From contig JAQXOB010000001.1 of NCBI GenBank assembly GCA_029098305.1, forward strand, positions 1-64,000: DNA of 64,000 nt, read 5' to 3'. A program made the translations under genes and the position numbers. A model generated the notes under the pieces. That model was given only the letters and a program-made list of their open reading frames with translations, ran no database searches and was not told where the DNA came from. This stretch comes from Clostridia bacterium. GTDB taxonomy: Bacteria > Bacillota > Clostridia > Oscillospirales > Acutalibacteraceae. How positions within the stretch are numbered: position 1 is the stretch's first letter; each line of letters starts with the position of its first letter. This document shows, piece after piece, positions 39,352-49,567 of this stretch.

Positions 39352-40503
39352 TCAGTTTGTTATTGTACGCTCGGTTTCATCATCAAAGATATGAATTTTG
39401 TTCATATCAAATGCAACCTTGATGCTATCTCCCGGTTTAGCAGTAGATGTAGGCTCTACTCTAGCTGTCACTGCGTTAGCACCAATGCTCAGGTAGAGAT
39501 AAATCTCAGCTCCCATAAGCTCTGTTACATCTACAGTAGCTTCAACCAAACCTTCTGCATTATTTGCGATAAACTCTGGTTCATCATGCACGTGCTCAGG
39601 ACGAATACCAAATGTCACATCTTTACCAACGTATGCATCCAGCTTACCATCAGCTGACTTAGACTCCGGTAAACGCAAGCTATATTTATCAAAATCAATA
39701 TAAAAATCATTGTTTTTCTTTGAAATCTTAGCCTTGATAAAGTTCATTTGAGGTGAACCAATGAAGCCAGCCACAAACTTGTTGCAAGGCATATCATAAA
39801 GATGTTGTGGTGTGTCTACCTGCTGAACAAAACCACGGTTCATAACAACGATTCTTGTACCCATTGTCATAGCTTCAGTTTGGTCATGAGTAACATATAT
39901 AAATGTTGTTCCTAGCTTCTGATATAGCTTAGAAATCTCTGTGCGCATCTGTGCTCTGAGTTTAGCATCTAGATTAGATAGTGGTTCGTCAAGAAGGAAA
40001 ACCTTAGGATTACGAACGATAGCACGACCAAGTGCTACACGCTGTCTCTGACCACCTGAGAGAGCCTTTGGCTTTCTTTCGAGCAATTCTTCTATACCAA
40101 GAATTCTTGCAGCCTCTGTCACTCTGCTTCTTATCTCTTCTTTCGGGAATTTTCTCAATTTTAAGCTAAATGCCATGTTTTCATAAACGGACATATGAGG
40201 ATACAATGCATAGTTCTGGAAAACCATTGCTATATCTCTGTCCTTTGGTGCTACGTCATTTACCAGAGTTTCGCCAATATAAAGCTCACCCTTGCTAATA
40301 TCTTCGAGTCCGGCTATCATTCTCAATGTAGTAGACTTACCACAGCCTGAAGGACCTACAAGAATGATAAATTCTTTGTCTTGAATATCAAGATTAAAAT
40401 CCGAAACAGCAACAACGTCACCGTCATATATCTTGTATATATTCTTAAGAGTAACATTTGCCATAATTATTACCTCCTGTAAAACGGAAAAATTATTCTC
40501 CAA
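39352..40503 (-). CDS. Carbohydrate ABC transporter ATP-binding protein (UgpC/MsmK family)
   Basis: [33 protein letters not shown]-terminal TOBE; likely start [11 protein letters not shown]. Confidence 0.93.
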   Translation of the reverse strand: MENNFSVLQEVIIMANVTLKNIYKIYDGDVVAVSDFNLDIQDKEFIILVGPSGCGKSTTLRMIAGLEDISKGELYIGETLVNDVAPKDRDIAMVFQNYALYPHMSVYENMAFSLKLRKFPKEEIRSRVTEAARILGIEELLERKPKALSGGQRQRVALGRAIVRNPKVFLLDEPLSNLDAKLRAQMRTEISKLYQKLGTTFIYVTHDQTEAMTMGTRIVVMNRGFVQQVDTPQHLYDMPCNKFVAGFIGSPQMNFIKAKISKKNNDFYIDFDKYSLRLPESKSADGKLDAYVGKDVTFGIRPEHVHDEPEFIANNAEGLVEATVDVTELMGAEIYLYLSIGANAVTARVEPTSTAKPGDSIKVAFDMNKIHIFDDETERTITN

Positions 40504-40605
40504 CTACCATATTAATATAGCACAAACAAGACAGAATATCTATTTCCATTTTGACTAAAGATTAAATAAATATTTATATAAATTACCCATGAAAAAAATT
40601 TTTTA

Positions 40606-41328
40606 TTAACAAACAGTCTTATTTTTGTTTAAAAACAACAACTTAAGCTCATCTTGGCTGATTAAGCGACATTCTCCCGGCATCAAATTACCGTCTAGTT
40701 TTAGCTCGCCTATCTGCAATCGCTTGAGATAAAGCACCTTTGCTCCCACACAAGCCAGCATCTTCTTAACCTGATGAAACTTACCCTCACATATCGTCAC
40801 GTAACAACCATTATCGAACACCTCTAGCAATGCAGGCTTACATCTCATGCCATCTGAAAATACTATACCGTCCTTAAATAAGTTTATCATATCCTGAGTG
40901 ATGGCAACATCAGTTTTTGCAAAATATTTTTTATCCACGTGCTTGTTTGGAGATAATATATTATGTGCAAGCTCGCCATCATTTGTAATCAGCATCAAGC
41001 CCTCGGTGTCTTTATCTAGTCTGCCTGCCGGAAAAAGCCCTTTGCGTTTTAGCTCATCTGGGAGTATATCTATCACTGTTTTACAGAGGTTGTCCTGCGT
41101 AGCACTAACAACACCCTGAGGCTTGTTCATCATGATATACACGTTTCTTTCTCCGGATAATCTTTTTCCATTCACAGTTATTATGTCTGTTTCTATATCA
41201 AATTTTTCTTTGCTATCTTTCACAGTGATATCATTGGCTGTAACACATCCCGATTTTATTAGCTTTTTTGCCTCACTGCGAGTGCATATGTTATATTCTG
41301 TTAGTATTTTATCTATTCTTTCTTTCAT
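40606..41328 (-). CDS. RsuA/RluB family pseudouridine synthase
   Basis: S4 domain; GRLDKDTEGLMLITNDG. Confidence 0.93.
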   Translation of the reverse strand: MKERIDKILTEYNICTRSEAKKLIKSGCVTANDITVKDSKEKFDIETDIITVNGKRLSGERNVYIMMNKPQGVVSATQDNLCKTVIDILPDELKRKGLFPAGRLDKDTEGLMLITNDGELAHNILSPNKHVDKKYFAKTDVAITQDMINLFKDGIVFSDGMRCKPALLEVFDNGCYVTICEGKFHQVKKMLACVGAKVLYLKRLQIGELKLDGNLMPGECRLISQDELKLLFLNKNKTVC

Positions 41329-41813
41329 TTTACATCCTTAAAAAATCCTTGCATAAATCCATCAAGCTCGGCACTGCATACATCTCCGCCGATTACGCAT
41401 CCGTCATATACTATAAGATTTGCATGCACATTTTTATCATTCGGGTAATTCATGACCTGATATGTATAGCTATCACACACCTTGCCGGCATATTTTTTCA
41501 AATCAAGTCCTTGTTCCTTTTGTATCTCATTGTATTTTTCATAAGCAGCATTAAACTGCTCTGGTATCGTTATGGTTTTGTGTGCACAAGGCTCGCTTTC
41601 TGTTCTCCAGCCAAACTGACCCAAAAACTGCAATCTCTCTGCATTATCTGATGCGGAAAGCTGATAGTCGCCACGCTCACAATGAGCTGTAATACTCGTC
41701 TTATTTAGTCTTGCTGAGCCTACGGAAACTATTACTGTAAGCACCATCACCAGCGTGCATACAGCAATAAAAACCTTTTTCTTTGTCGCTTTTAAAGAAA
41801 CAATAAACATCAA
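41325..41813 (-). CDS. DUF4830 domain-containing protein
   Basis: Signal-anchor; LQFLGQFGWRTESEPCAHKTITIPEQFNAAYEKYNEIQKEQGLDL. Confidence 0.75.
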   Translation of the reverse strand: MMFIVSLKATKKKVFIAVCTLVMVLTVIVSVGSARLNKTSITAHCERGDYQLSASDNAERLQFLGQFGWRTESEPCAHKTITIPEQFNAAYEKYNEIQKEQGLDLKKYAGKVCDSYTYQVMNYPNDKNVHANLIVYDGCVIGGDVCSAELDGFMQGFFKDVK

Positions 41814-41863
41814 TATTCCTCCTATACAAAAGAATATTAATGTTTATGCTTGTTTAAAGATAA

Positions 41864-42550
41864 TTATGTATTAATCATTGCAATTTTATTGTTTATATCC
41901 TGCATTTTTTTATCTGTTTCAGCTATGATATCAGCGCATTGCTTCAGCTCTAATGAGATTTCTTTGGCATCTTTCACCTTTTGATGCTCCTTATATCTCA
42001 TCTGATGCTCAAGGCTCGCCCAAAAGTCCATAGCTATTGTACGTAATTGCACCTCTACCCTGACATTTTGCTTTCTATTTGCAAAGAAGACGGGAATTTC
42101 TACTATCATATGATAGCTTCTATAGCCATTAGGCTTAGGATTTTTTATATAATCCTTCACCTGAATCAAAGTGATATCGTCTTGTATCTCAAGCATATGT
42201 GCCACTTCATAGATATCATCAATAAAGCCACATACAACACGAATACCCGCTATATCATCGATATTATCCACTATAGCTTCTATAGAGTAAGGCAAATTCT
42301 TTCTTTTCATTTTTTTGAGAATACTCTCAGGTGATTTTACTCTAGATTCTATAAATTGTATTGGATTTCGCCTGCGAATCACAGATAAATCCTCGTTAAG
42401 CACCTCAAACTTTGTCTTAACCTCTCGTATGGCGCATCTATAAATCATCATAAAACCTCTTAAGTTTTTCATCTGCATAAAAAACTCTTCTTCGGTCATA
42501 TGCACACCTTTTTTGTTGTTTGCCATTTCTTTCAAAAAATCTCTGTCCAT
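41864..42550 (-). CDS. GTP pyrophosphokinase family (small alarmone synthetase)
   Basis: DDIAGIRVVC; NPKPNGYRSYHMIVEIPV; EVQLRTIAMDFWASLEHQMRYK. Confidence 0.9.
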   Translation of the reverse strand: MDRDFLKEMANNKKGVHMTEEEFFMQMKNLRGFMMIYRCAIREVKTKFEVLNEDLSVIRRRNPIQFIESRVKSPESILKKMKRKNLPYSIEAIVDNIDDIAGIRVVCGFIDDIYEVAHMLEIQDDITLIQVKDYIKNPKPNGYRSYHMIVEIPVFFANRKQNVRVEVQLRTIAMDFWASLEHQMRYKEHQKVKDAKEISLELKQCADIIAETDKKMQDINNKIAMINT

Positions 42551-42766
42551 TTATCCAACCTCGTTAATAATAAAATTACATCACCTGAATTTCAGCGACA
42601 AAAATATAATCTATATGTTGTAATTATTGTACAATGAAATCATACCAACGTCAATATTTTATTGCCGTTTTATTAAAAATATAAAATTATTAAGGACTAG
42701 CAAATTGTTGTTATTATCTTAATAAAATTAAATAAAGAATATTCTTATAAGGTATGGTGAAACTGT

Positions 42767-43459
42767 ATGTTTGAACTGATAAAAATGCTCGGTGAATTCT
42801 GGTTTTTTTTACTACACATAATGGGATCAGGCTCTTTTCCAAAACCACTTAAAGCAAAGGACGAAGAAAGATACCTCACACTGTGGAAGGAAAAGAAAGA
42901 TATCAACGCACGCAACATTCTGGTGGAGCATAATCTCAGGCTTGTGGCGCATATAATAAAAAAATACTATGCAGTTGTGAGTGATAGGGATGATCTTGTA
43001 TCTATCGGCACGATCGGACTCATAAAGGCAATCAACACATTTGATATGACAAAAAATATAAGACTATCAAGCTATTCATCTCGTTGCATAGAAAATGAAA
43101 TATTGATGTATTTTCGTACTCTTAAAAAGAACTCACAGGATATCTCTCTAAATGAAGCCATCGACACCGACAAAGACGGAAATCCTCTCACGCTAATGGA
43201 CATAATTTCATCTGACGAAAACATAGCAGAAATGCTTGAACTAAAGCTTAGTAGCGAAAAACTGCATACATACATTAACGATGTGCTTACACCTCGTGAA
43301 AAAACGATAATAATGCTCAGATATGGCCTAGCAGGCGATCAACCCCTTACCCAGCGTGAGGTGGCAGATATATTACACATATCAAGATCATACGTATCAA
43401 GAATAGAAAAGAAAGTTCTCGAAAAGCTCAAGAAAAAATTTAATAAACATGATTTTTAG
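42767..43459 (+). CDS. sigK: Sporulation sigma factor SigK (with pro-sequence)
   Basis: NILVEHNLRLVAHIIKKYY; SIGTIGLIKAINTF; SRSYVSRIEKKVLEKL; hydrophobic N-terminal pro-sequence. Confidence 0.92.
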   Translation: MFELIKMLGEFWFFLLHIMGSGSFPKPLKAKDEERYLTLWKEKKDINARNILVEHNLRLVAHIIKKYYAVVSDRDDLVSIGTIGLIKAINTFDMTKNIRLSSYSSRCIENEILMYFRTLKKNSQDISLNEAIDTDKDGNPLTLMDIISSDENIAEMLELKLSSEKLHTYINDVLTPREKTIIMLRYGLAGDQPLTQREVADILHISRSYVSRIEKKVLEKLKKKFNKHDF

Positions 43460-43482
43460 CCCTATATATACACTCCTACATC

Positions 43483-43527
43483 AAAAAATCAGATGTGCCA
43501 TATCATACATGGTACATCTGATTTTTA
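43483..43527. terminator. Bidirectional terminator between sigK and rsmA
   Basis: aaaaatcagatgt...acatctgattttt. Confidence 0.8.
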
Positions 43528-43536
43528 TTGTTAATA

Positions 43537-44403
43537 TTATTTATTTTTAAACTTATACACAGCATCAGCCAAGCGACAAAAGTCTTCCATCTCAAGCTGT
43601 TCTGCTCTGGCATTTAGCGGAATATCTACACTCTCAAGCAAATTCATAATTTCGCTTTTGCTAATGCCCAGCCCAGATGCCAGCGTGTTTGAGATTACCT
43701 TTCTTCTCTGCAAAAATGACGCCTTAACCACTGCGAAAAAGGTTTTTTCACAGATTGGTGATACTATTGGTTCTTTCCTGATATTAAGTCTGATGACTGC
43801 CGAATCCACCTTTGGCGCAGGCATAAAGCTATCTGCTTTCACCTCAAATAGCATCTCAGGCTCTGCATAGTATCTCACAGCTATCGTGAGTGCGCCACTA
43901 TCTCTTGTGCCTGCCGGTGCGCAGATTCTCTCTGCTGCCTCTTTTTGCACCATAACTGTCACGCAGTCCACCGGAAGCTTTTCTTCAAGCAATTTCATTA
44001 TCACAGGTGATGTAATATAATATGGCAGATTTGCACACACAGCCACATTCATTCCATCAAACTCATCTTCTATGAGCTTGTGAAGATCCATTTTCATTAC
44101 ATCGTCATTGATTACCTTCACGTTTTTTCTGTCGCTCATAGTTTCACCCAACACAGGTATCAAGCGCTTGTCAATTTCCACTGCGACAACCTTTTTAGCG
44201 GCCTTGCCAAGCTCATTTGTAAGCACACCAATGCCAGGTCCAACCTCTATTACGCCATAATTCTCATCAGGCACTCCATATTCTGCTATCTTTGGGCAAA
44301 CCTCCGGATCTATCAAAAAATTTTGTCCCAGCCCCTTAGAGAAAGTAAACCCATATCTACCCAAAATACCTTTTATCACTGTAATATCATATAGCTTATC
44401 CAT
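43537..44403 (-). CDS. rsmA: 16S rRNA dimethyladenosine transferase RsmA/KsgA
   Basis: GQNFLIDPEV; VIEVGPGIGVLTNEL; ANLPYYITSPVIMKLL. Confidence 0.95.
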   Translation of the reverse strand: MDKLYDITVIKGILGRYGFTFSKGLGQNFLIDPEVCPKIAEYGVPDENYGVIEVGPGIGVLTNELGKAAKKVVAVEIDKRLIPVLGETMSDRKNVKVINDDVMKMDLHKLIEDEFDGMNVAVCANLPYYITSPVIMKLLEEKLPVDCVTVMVQKEAAERICAPAGTRDSGALTIAVRYYAEPEMLFEVKADSFMPAPKVDSAVIRLNIRKEPIVSPICEKTFFAVVKASFLQRRKVISNTLASGLGISKSEIMNLLESVDIPLNARAEQLEMEDFCRLADAVYKFKNK

Positions 44404-45751
44404 TTAACAACCTCAATCCCTTTGGATATTTATTTTTCAGTCTTCCGTTTGAGCTTTTTCCAAATCCTATAGTGATGCCATCAACAGTAACGGCTGTGTA
44501 GCCCTTTATGTCTTCTTGTGATTTAAGATCGATTTCTTCGCCATGCAGATATTTTTTTAGTTCTTCACTGCCATATTTTAGCAAAACAAAATTAGAACAC
44601 TGCTTACTTGTGCTTGCCATAAAGGCACCATGAGATGGCTCAAAGCGATTACCTTTTATATCACCCAAATACACACCACACCTCAACACACCAAGCTTAG
44701 AAATATCAGGCGCATGATCGGGTATCATAAAAACATGGTTATTCACAACTGAGATTTTCTCACCAAAATGGCGATGAGGAAAAATCTCATCATATGCATT
44801 GTTAATGGTTTTTAAATCGCTTTTACTTAACTTTGCGGATGAATACTCTGCAATTATAGTGTCGTTTCCACTGCCCTTTTTGATCAACTTAGCGCAGAAG
44901 TGACCCTCACCGCCATCCATAGGAAAAATTCTCTCACAGCCCTGCAGATAGCTCCTTTTATCGGTCATATCAACCTCTGCCAGCTCAAAATCCGGATTTT
45001 CTGCTAAAAACTGTTTAATTACACCTTCATTTTCCTCATAAGAAAATGTGCAAGTGGAATACACAAGCTCGCCACCAACTCTCAAAGCATTTTTTGCAGT
45101 GTTGAGTATATGCAACTGACGTAAAGCACACGCCTGAACGTGCTCTCTGCTCCATTCTGATATGGAATCAGGATTTTTTCTAAACATTCCTTCACCGGAA
45201 CATGGCGCATCAACAAGAACTTTGTCAAAAAATCCACTTAACTTTTCGCAAAGCACCTGCGGATGACAATTAGACACGATAGCGTTTTTGATTCCCATTC
45301 GTTCTATATTTGAAAGCATAATATTAGCTCGTGATTTTACTATTTCGTTGCTCCATAGCAGTCCTTGCCCTTTAAGCTCACAACCAATCTGCGTGGATTT
45401 TCCACCGGGAGCAGCACACAAATCGAGAACCTTATCTCCGGGCTCAGGCGCAAGTAATGACACAGCAGACATCGCCGATGGTTCTTGCATATAAAACGCA
45501 CCGGCAAGATGCAGAGGATCATTACCTGATAATTCCACATCATTCGGAATATAATATCCATCCTTGGAAAATTTTGTTTTTTCAAAATTTATATTTAAAA
45601 TCATTCTTACCTGTGCTATATCTGATTTCAGAGTATTAATTCTGATTCCTCTATAAGAAGGCTTATCTATTGTTTTTTTAAATTTTTCAAGATCATCTGA
45701 TCCTATTATGTCATAAAGTTCATCAAAAAAATCGTCTGGATAGATAATCAT
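44396..45751 (-). CDS. RsmB/RsmF-like rRNA/tRNA m5C methyltransferase
   Basis: DLCAAPGGKSTQIG; DAPCSGEGMFRKNP; STCTFSYEENE. Confidence 0.93.
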   Translation of the reverse strand: MIIYPDDFFDELYDIIGSDDLEKFKKTIDKPSYRGIRINTLKSDIAQVRMILNINFEKTKFSKDGYYIPNDVELSGNDPLHLAGAFYMQEPSAMSAVSLLAPEPGDKVLDLCAAPGGKSTQIGCELKGQGLLWSNEIVKSRANIMLSNIERMGIKNAIVSNCHPQVLCEKLSGFFDKVLVDAPCSGEGMFRKNPDSISEWSREHVQACALRQLHILNTAKNALRVGGELVYSTCTFSYEENEGVIKQFLAENPDFELAEVDMTDKRSYLQGCERIFPMDGGEGHFCAKLIKKGSGNDTIIAEYSSAKLSKSDLKTINNAYDEIFPHRHFGEKISVVNNHVFMIPDHAPDISKLGVLRCGVYLGDIKGNRFEPSHGAFMASTSKQCSNFVLLKYGSEELKKYLHGEEIDLKSQEDIKGYTAVTVDGITIGFGKSSNGRLKNKYPKGLRLLNG

Positions 45752-45762
45752 ATGATTCTCCT

Positions 45763-45793
45763 TGTATAAAAAATAAAAGATTAGTCAATAATA
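45763..45793 (+). promoter_or_regulatory. SigmaG-like forespore promoter candidate
   Basis: GTATA (45764-45768; matches GHATR)-18 bp-AATAATA (45787-45793; 6/7 match to CATNHTA). Confidence 0.35.
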
Positions 45794-45817
45794 ATTGCGT
45801 GAGGAGGTGAAATCACA

Positions 45818-46048
45818 ATGAACAGCATTTTTAACAACAGCAGAGACAGCCAAAACAACAATCAGTCTAGAAACAATCAGTCTAGAAACAATCAGAACAA
45901 TAGCCAAAACAACAATCAATCAAGAAACAATCAAAACAACAATCAGAACAACAGCCAAAACAGATCAAATCAGAACAGCAAAAATAGTCAGAGCAAGAAC
46001 TCAAGAGAGAACGACTTTGATAACTACAACGATAGACAAAGCTTCTAA
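45818..46048 (+). CDS. N/Q/S-rich low-complexity 76-aa protein; possible spore or prion-like protein
   Basis: Perfect RBS ggaggtga; MNSIFNNSRDSQNNNQSRNNQ...; own terminator. Confidence 0.75.
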   Translation: MNSIFNNSRDSQNNNQSRNNQSRNNQNNSQNNNQSRNNQNNNQNNSQNRSNQNSKNSQSKNSRENDFDNYNDRQSF

Positions 46049-46100
46049 TAGGCTTTTACCAAGAAGAAATGCCATATAACTATATATGACATATTTTCTT

Positions 46101-46137
46101 AAAGAACGTCGCACTCTGAATTGCGACGTTCTTTTTC
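46101..46137. terminator. Rho-independent terminator
   Basis: aaagaacgtcgca...tgcgacgttcttttt. Confidence 0.85.
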
Positions 46138-46195
46138 TATTTAATGATTGTAATTTATGGAAAAAAATATTATAATAATGTTGTTAAGAGAAATA

Positions 46196-47032
46196 TTAGT
46201 GTGATTTCACTTTTCCTATTATAGTGAATATAATAAACATCAAAAGATTAACAAGCACCACGCTTGCGCCGGCGGCTGTCGAGAAGAAATATGAGCATAC
46301 TATGCCTATCACAAAGCTCATAACAGCTACAATAGATGAGCATACTATCACTGAGAAAAATCTCTTGCATACTCTCATAGATGTAAGTGCAGGAAAGATA
46401 ATCAAGCTAGATATGAGCAACGTGCCCATAATTTTCATTCCTATTACAACCGTGAGAGCTGTAAGCACTGCTATCACAAGGTTATATCTATTTGCTCTTG
46501 TGCCGGTAGCTTTTGCAAAGGTTTCATCAAAAGTGACAGCAAAAATTCTGTTATAAAATAAAATATACATTCCTATGACAACGGCACCAAGGATAATGCA
46601 AAGTATCATATCTTTTTGCGACATCGCAAGTATGCTTCCAAAAAGGTAGCTCTCGATATCGGCATTTAATCCGGTTGAAACAGACGTTGCCACAATACCT
46701 ATAGCCATTGCACTGCTAGAGAGTATCGCTATAGCACTATCGCCTTTGATTTTGCTATTTTCACTAAGCTTAAGCAAAAAGAAAGCAGCCACAATAATTA
46801 TCGGCACAGCAAACTCCAGTGGTGCAGCAATATTGAGTGCCGATGCAATGGCTAGCGTGCCAAATCCTACATGAGATAAGCCGTCGCCAATCATAGAGTA
46901 TCTCTTAAGCACAAGACTAACTCCTAAAAGTGACGAGCAGAGTGCAATAAGCACTCCAACTATAAGCGCTCTCTGCATAAATGTATATGTAAGCATTTCA
47001 CCTATCATCTGAAAAAACATAAATAAATACAT
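46196..47032 (-). CDS. Metal ABC transporter permease (ZnuB/MntB family)
   Basis: GDGLSHVGFGTLAIA; GMKIMGTLLISSLIIFPALTSMRV. Confidence 0.9.
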   Translation of the reverse strand: MYLFMFFQMIGEMLTYTFMQRALIVGVLIALCSSLLGVSLVLKRYSMIGDGLSHVGFGTLAIASALNIAAPLEFAVPIIIVAAFFLLKLSENSKIKGDSAIAILSSSAMAIGIVATSVSTGLNADIESYLFGSILAMSQKDMILCIILGAVVIGMYILFYNRIFAVTFDETFAKATGTRANRYNLVIAVLTALTVVIGMKIMGTLLISSLIIFPALTSMRVCKRFFSVIVCSSIVAVMSFVIGIVCSYFFSTAAGASVVLVNLLMFIIFTIIGKVKSH

Positions 47033-47091
47033 CCTTTAACATAGCTTTTAAAAAAGCAATCTTTTTTAATTTTAATATAACCTGTTTTTAT

Positions 47092-47107
47092 TGTCAACAC
47101 ATTGACA
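47092..47107. promoter_or_regulatory. Inverted repeat at divergent -35 elements (metal permease / pyk)
   Basis: TGTCAA-CACA-TTGACA. Confidence 0.4.
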
Positions 47108-47150
47108 CAATAAAACGACGCTAAAATATAAATATGGAGATTATTTAACT

Positions 47151-48896
47151 ATGAGAAAAACAAAAATTGTATGCACACTGGGACCTGCAACTGATAATGA
47201 GCAGGTATTACGTTCTCTGATACAAAGCGGAATGAACGTAGCACGAATCAATATGTCACACGGTGACCACAAAATAGCCCTTGAACGTGTGAATATGGTC
47301 AAAAAAATAAGAACAGAATTAAACCTGCCAATAGCACTTTTGCTTGATACAAAAGGTCCTGAAATACGCACAGGGGATTTTGAAGAACCTATAACGCTAA
47401 AAAACGGAGAAACCTTTACCCTATGCGCTAAAGATATGATAGGAAACGAAAAACAATGCAGTGTATCATATAAAAAGCTAGCTGATGTGCTGTCCAAAGG
47501 CAGTAGAATACTTATAAATGATGGTCTGATAGAACTGCACGTCACTCAGATAAAAGGTGAAGATATAGTATGTGAGATCGTCAATGGTGGAGTAATCTCA
47601 TCGAGAAAGGGCATAAACATTCCGTCAATTTCTCTGCCATTGCCATTTTTAAGCGAAGCAGACAAAGCAGATATAAAATTTGCTGTAGAAAATGATTTTG
47701 ACTTTATAGCTGCTTCATTCACGAGAAGTGCCGAGGACGTTTTGCAGCTTCGTGAAGAACTGGAATCGCTGGACAATTTTGATATAAAAATCATTGCTAA
47801 GATAGAAAACCATGAAGGCGTTGCTAATATAGACAGAATCATAGATGTTTCTGATGGAATAATGGTAGCCAGAGGCGACCTTGGTGTAGAAATTCCATTG
47901 GAAGAAATACCAATACTACAAAAGAAGCTTATCAAAAAAGTGTATAATGCAGGTAAGCAGGTTATCACAGCCACACAGATGCTCGAATCTATGATCAACA
48001 ATCCTCGCCCAACACGTGCAGAATCTACCGATATAGCAAATGCTATCTACGATGGAACTAGTGCTATCATGCTCTCCGGCGAAACTGCCGCCGGAAAATA
48101 TCCTATAGAAGCTGTAAAAACAATGGCTCTCATAGCAGAGCGAACCGAAGCTGACATAAACTATATGCAACGCTTCACAAAGCTTGAGCCTGCTAAAAAC
48201 GCGACTGTCACATCTGCTATATCACACGCAACTTGTATGACAGCCCACGATCTTGGCGCAGTGGCAATTATCGCAGTGTCAAAGACAGGTCAAACCGCCA
48301 GAATGTTATCAAGATATCGTCCTCAATGCCCAATAGTATGCTGTGCTATGAGCGAAAAGGTATGCAGACAGATGAATATGTCATGGGGTGTAACACCTCT
48401 GTTACTTGATGAGAAAAACAGCACTGATGAGCTGTTTGATGCAGTTGTGAGTGCTGCACAAAATAAAAACCTCGTGCAAAACGGCGATGTAGCCGTTATT
48501 GTAGCCGGTGTTCCTCTTGGAATATCAGGCACTACAAACCTCATCAAAGTTCACTTAGTTGGCAACATTCTCGTAACCGGTGAATGTACTAAAAAATCGA
48601 AGGTTTGTTCTAATGTGTGCGTATGCAAAAGTGATGATCCAGAGTCTTTGCGTAAGTTTAAAGACGGAGACATACTCGTAATATCTGAAACTTCAAATAA
48701 ACTGCTTGAAATTATGAAAAGATCCAGCGGAATAATCACAGAATTAGACGGAATGAACAGTCATGCCGCAATAGTAGGACTCACACTCAACAAGCCTGTA
48801 CTTGTGGGTGCAAAAAATGCAACAAAGCTCCTTAAAAGCGGAACCACCGTCATACTCGACGGCGAAAAAGGAATCGTAATGAGTAGCAACAAATAA
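47151..48896 (+). CDS. pyk: Pyruvate kinase with C-terminal PEP-utilizer domain
   Basis: MRKTKIVCTLGPATDN; ITATQMLESMINNPRPTRAE; GMNSHAAIVGLTLNKPVLVG. Confidence 0.96.
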   Translation: MRKTKIVCTLGPATDNEQVLRSLIQSGMNVARINMSHGDHKIALERVNMVKKIRTELNLPIALLLDTKGPEIRTGDFEEPITLKNGETFTLCAKDMIGNEKQCSVSYKKLADVLSKGSRILINDGLIELHVTQIKGEDIVCEIVNGGVISSRKGINIPSISLPLPFLSEADKADIKFAVENDFDFIAASFTRSAEDVLQLREELESLDNFDIKIIAKIENHEGVANIDRIIDVSDGIMVARGDLGVEIPLEEIPILQKKLIKKVYNAGKQVITATQMLESMINNPRPTRAESTDIANAIYDGTSAIMLSGETAAGKYPIEAVKTMALIAERTEADINYMQRFTKLEPAKNATVTSAISHATCMTAHDLGAVAIIAVSKTGQTARMLSRYRPQCPIVCCAMSEKVCRQMNMSWGVTPLLLDEKNSTDELFDAVVSAAQNKNLVQNGDVAVIVAGVPLGISGTTNLIKVHLVGNILVTGECTKKSKVCSNVCVCKSDDPESLRKFKDGDILVISETSNKLLEIMKRSSGIITELDGMNSHAAIVGLTLNKPVLVGAKNATKLLKSGTTVILDGEKGIVMSSNK

Positions 48897-48912
48897 ATAT
48901 GGTAGACACAAA

Positions 48913-48948
48913 GCAGGCAAATAGCTAAATTTACAGCTATTTGCCTGC
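48913..48948. terminator. Terminator hairpin after pyk
   Basis: gcaggcaaatagct...agctatttgcctgc. Confidence 0.75.
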
Positions 48949-48955
48949 ATATTTA

Positions 48956-48994
48956 ATGCCCGATATCAAGTGTGATCACCTGACATCGGGCATT
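48956..48994. terminator. Terminator hairpin (AATGCCCGATAT family)
   Basis: atgcccgatatcaag...tgacatcgggcattt. Confidence 0.65.
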
Positions 48995-49027
48995 TTAACT
49001 ATTTATTTTTCAGTTGATTTTAAGCAA

Positions 49028-49567
49028 TCAATCCATCTTTGGCTCAAGCAATCCATATGCACCATTCTCACGCACATAAACCACATTAATATCACCGGAA
49101 TCAGCATTAGTAAACATAAAGAACTTGTGGCCGATCATATTCATCTGCAAAACAGCCTCATCTACTGTAAGTGGCTTAACAGGAATTTCTTTCTTTCTCA
49201 CAATATTATATTCAAGCTCTTCTTCCACATCTTCAAGATCTGGTTCTTCTATCAAATATGCATCGATAGAGCCTGATTTGAGGCGTTTTTCGAGCTTAGT
49301 TTTGTTTCTGCGAATCTGTCTGCCAAGCAGATATACAACTTGATCTAATGCGTCGTTCATTTCTGCTGCTGTATTTTCAGCACGATAAATCATGCCATCA
49401 TTATTTATAGTAGCTTCAACCGTCTGACGGTTCTTTTCAAGTGTAACAGTTACCTGAGCTTGAGCATCATCTCCGAACATACGTTCAAATTTTGAAAGCT
49501 TTTTTTCAACTCTCTCCTTAAAATTATCTCTAAGATTAACTTTTCTTCCTGTAATACTAATTTTCAT
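49028..49567 (-). CDS. hpf: Ribosome hibernation-promoting factor, long form
   Basis: MKISITGRKVNLRDNFKERVEKKLSKFERMF; C-terminal VDEAVLQMNMIGHKFFMFTNADSGDINVVYVRENGAYGLLEP. Confidence 0.94.
   Translation of the reverse strand: MKISITGRKVNLRDNFKERVEKKLSKFERMFGDDAQAQVTVTLEKNRQTVEATINNDGMIYRAENTAAEMNDALDQVVYLLGRQIRRNKTKLEKRLKSGSIDAYLIEEPDLEDVEEELEYNIVRKKEIPVKPLTVDEAVLQMNMIGHKFFMFTNADSGDINVVYVRENGAYGLLEPKMD

Noticed and set aside
41325-42550. DUF4830 protein plus small alarmone synthetase considered as a toxin-antitoxin or CBASS-like pair
   Set aside because: Synthetase resembles housekeeping SAS; DUF4830 protein is a secreted/anchored protein and is translationally linked to the RsuA-family gene; no effector logic visible.
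42600-42766. Possible sigmaE promoter (CATACCAA) upstream of sigK
   Set aside because: The -10 matches poorly and the -35 spacing is off; cannot support it.
45840-46010. Short tandem-like repeats (aacaatcagtctagaaacaatcag...) considered as CRISPR or minisatellite
   Set aside because: Irregular units without spacers; better explained as codons of the N/Q-rich protein.
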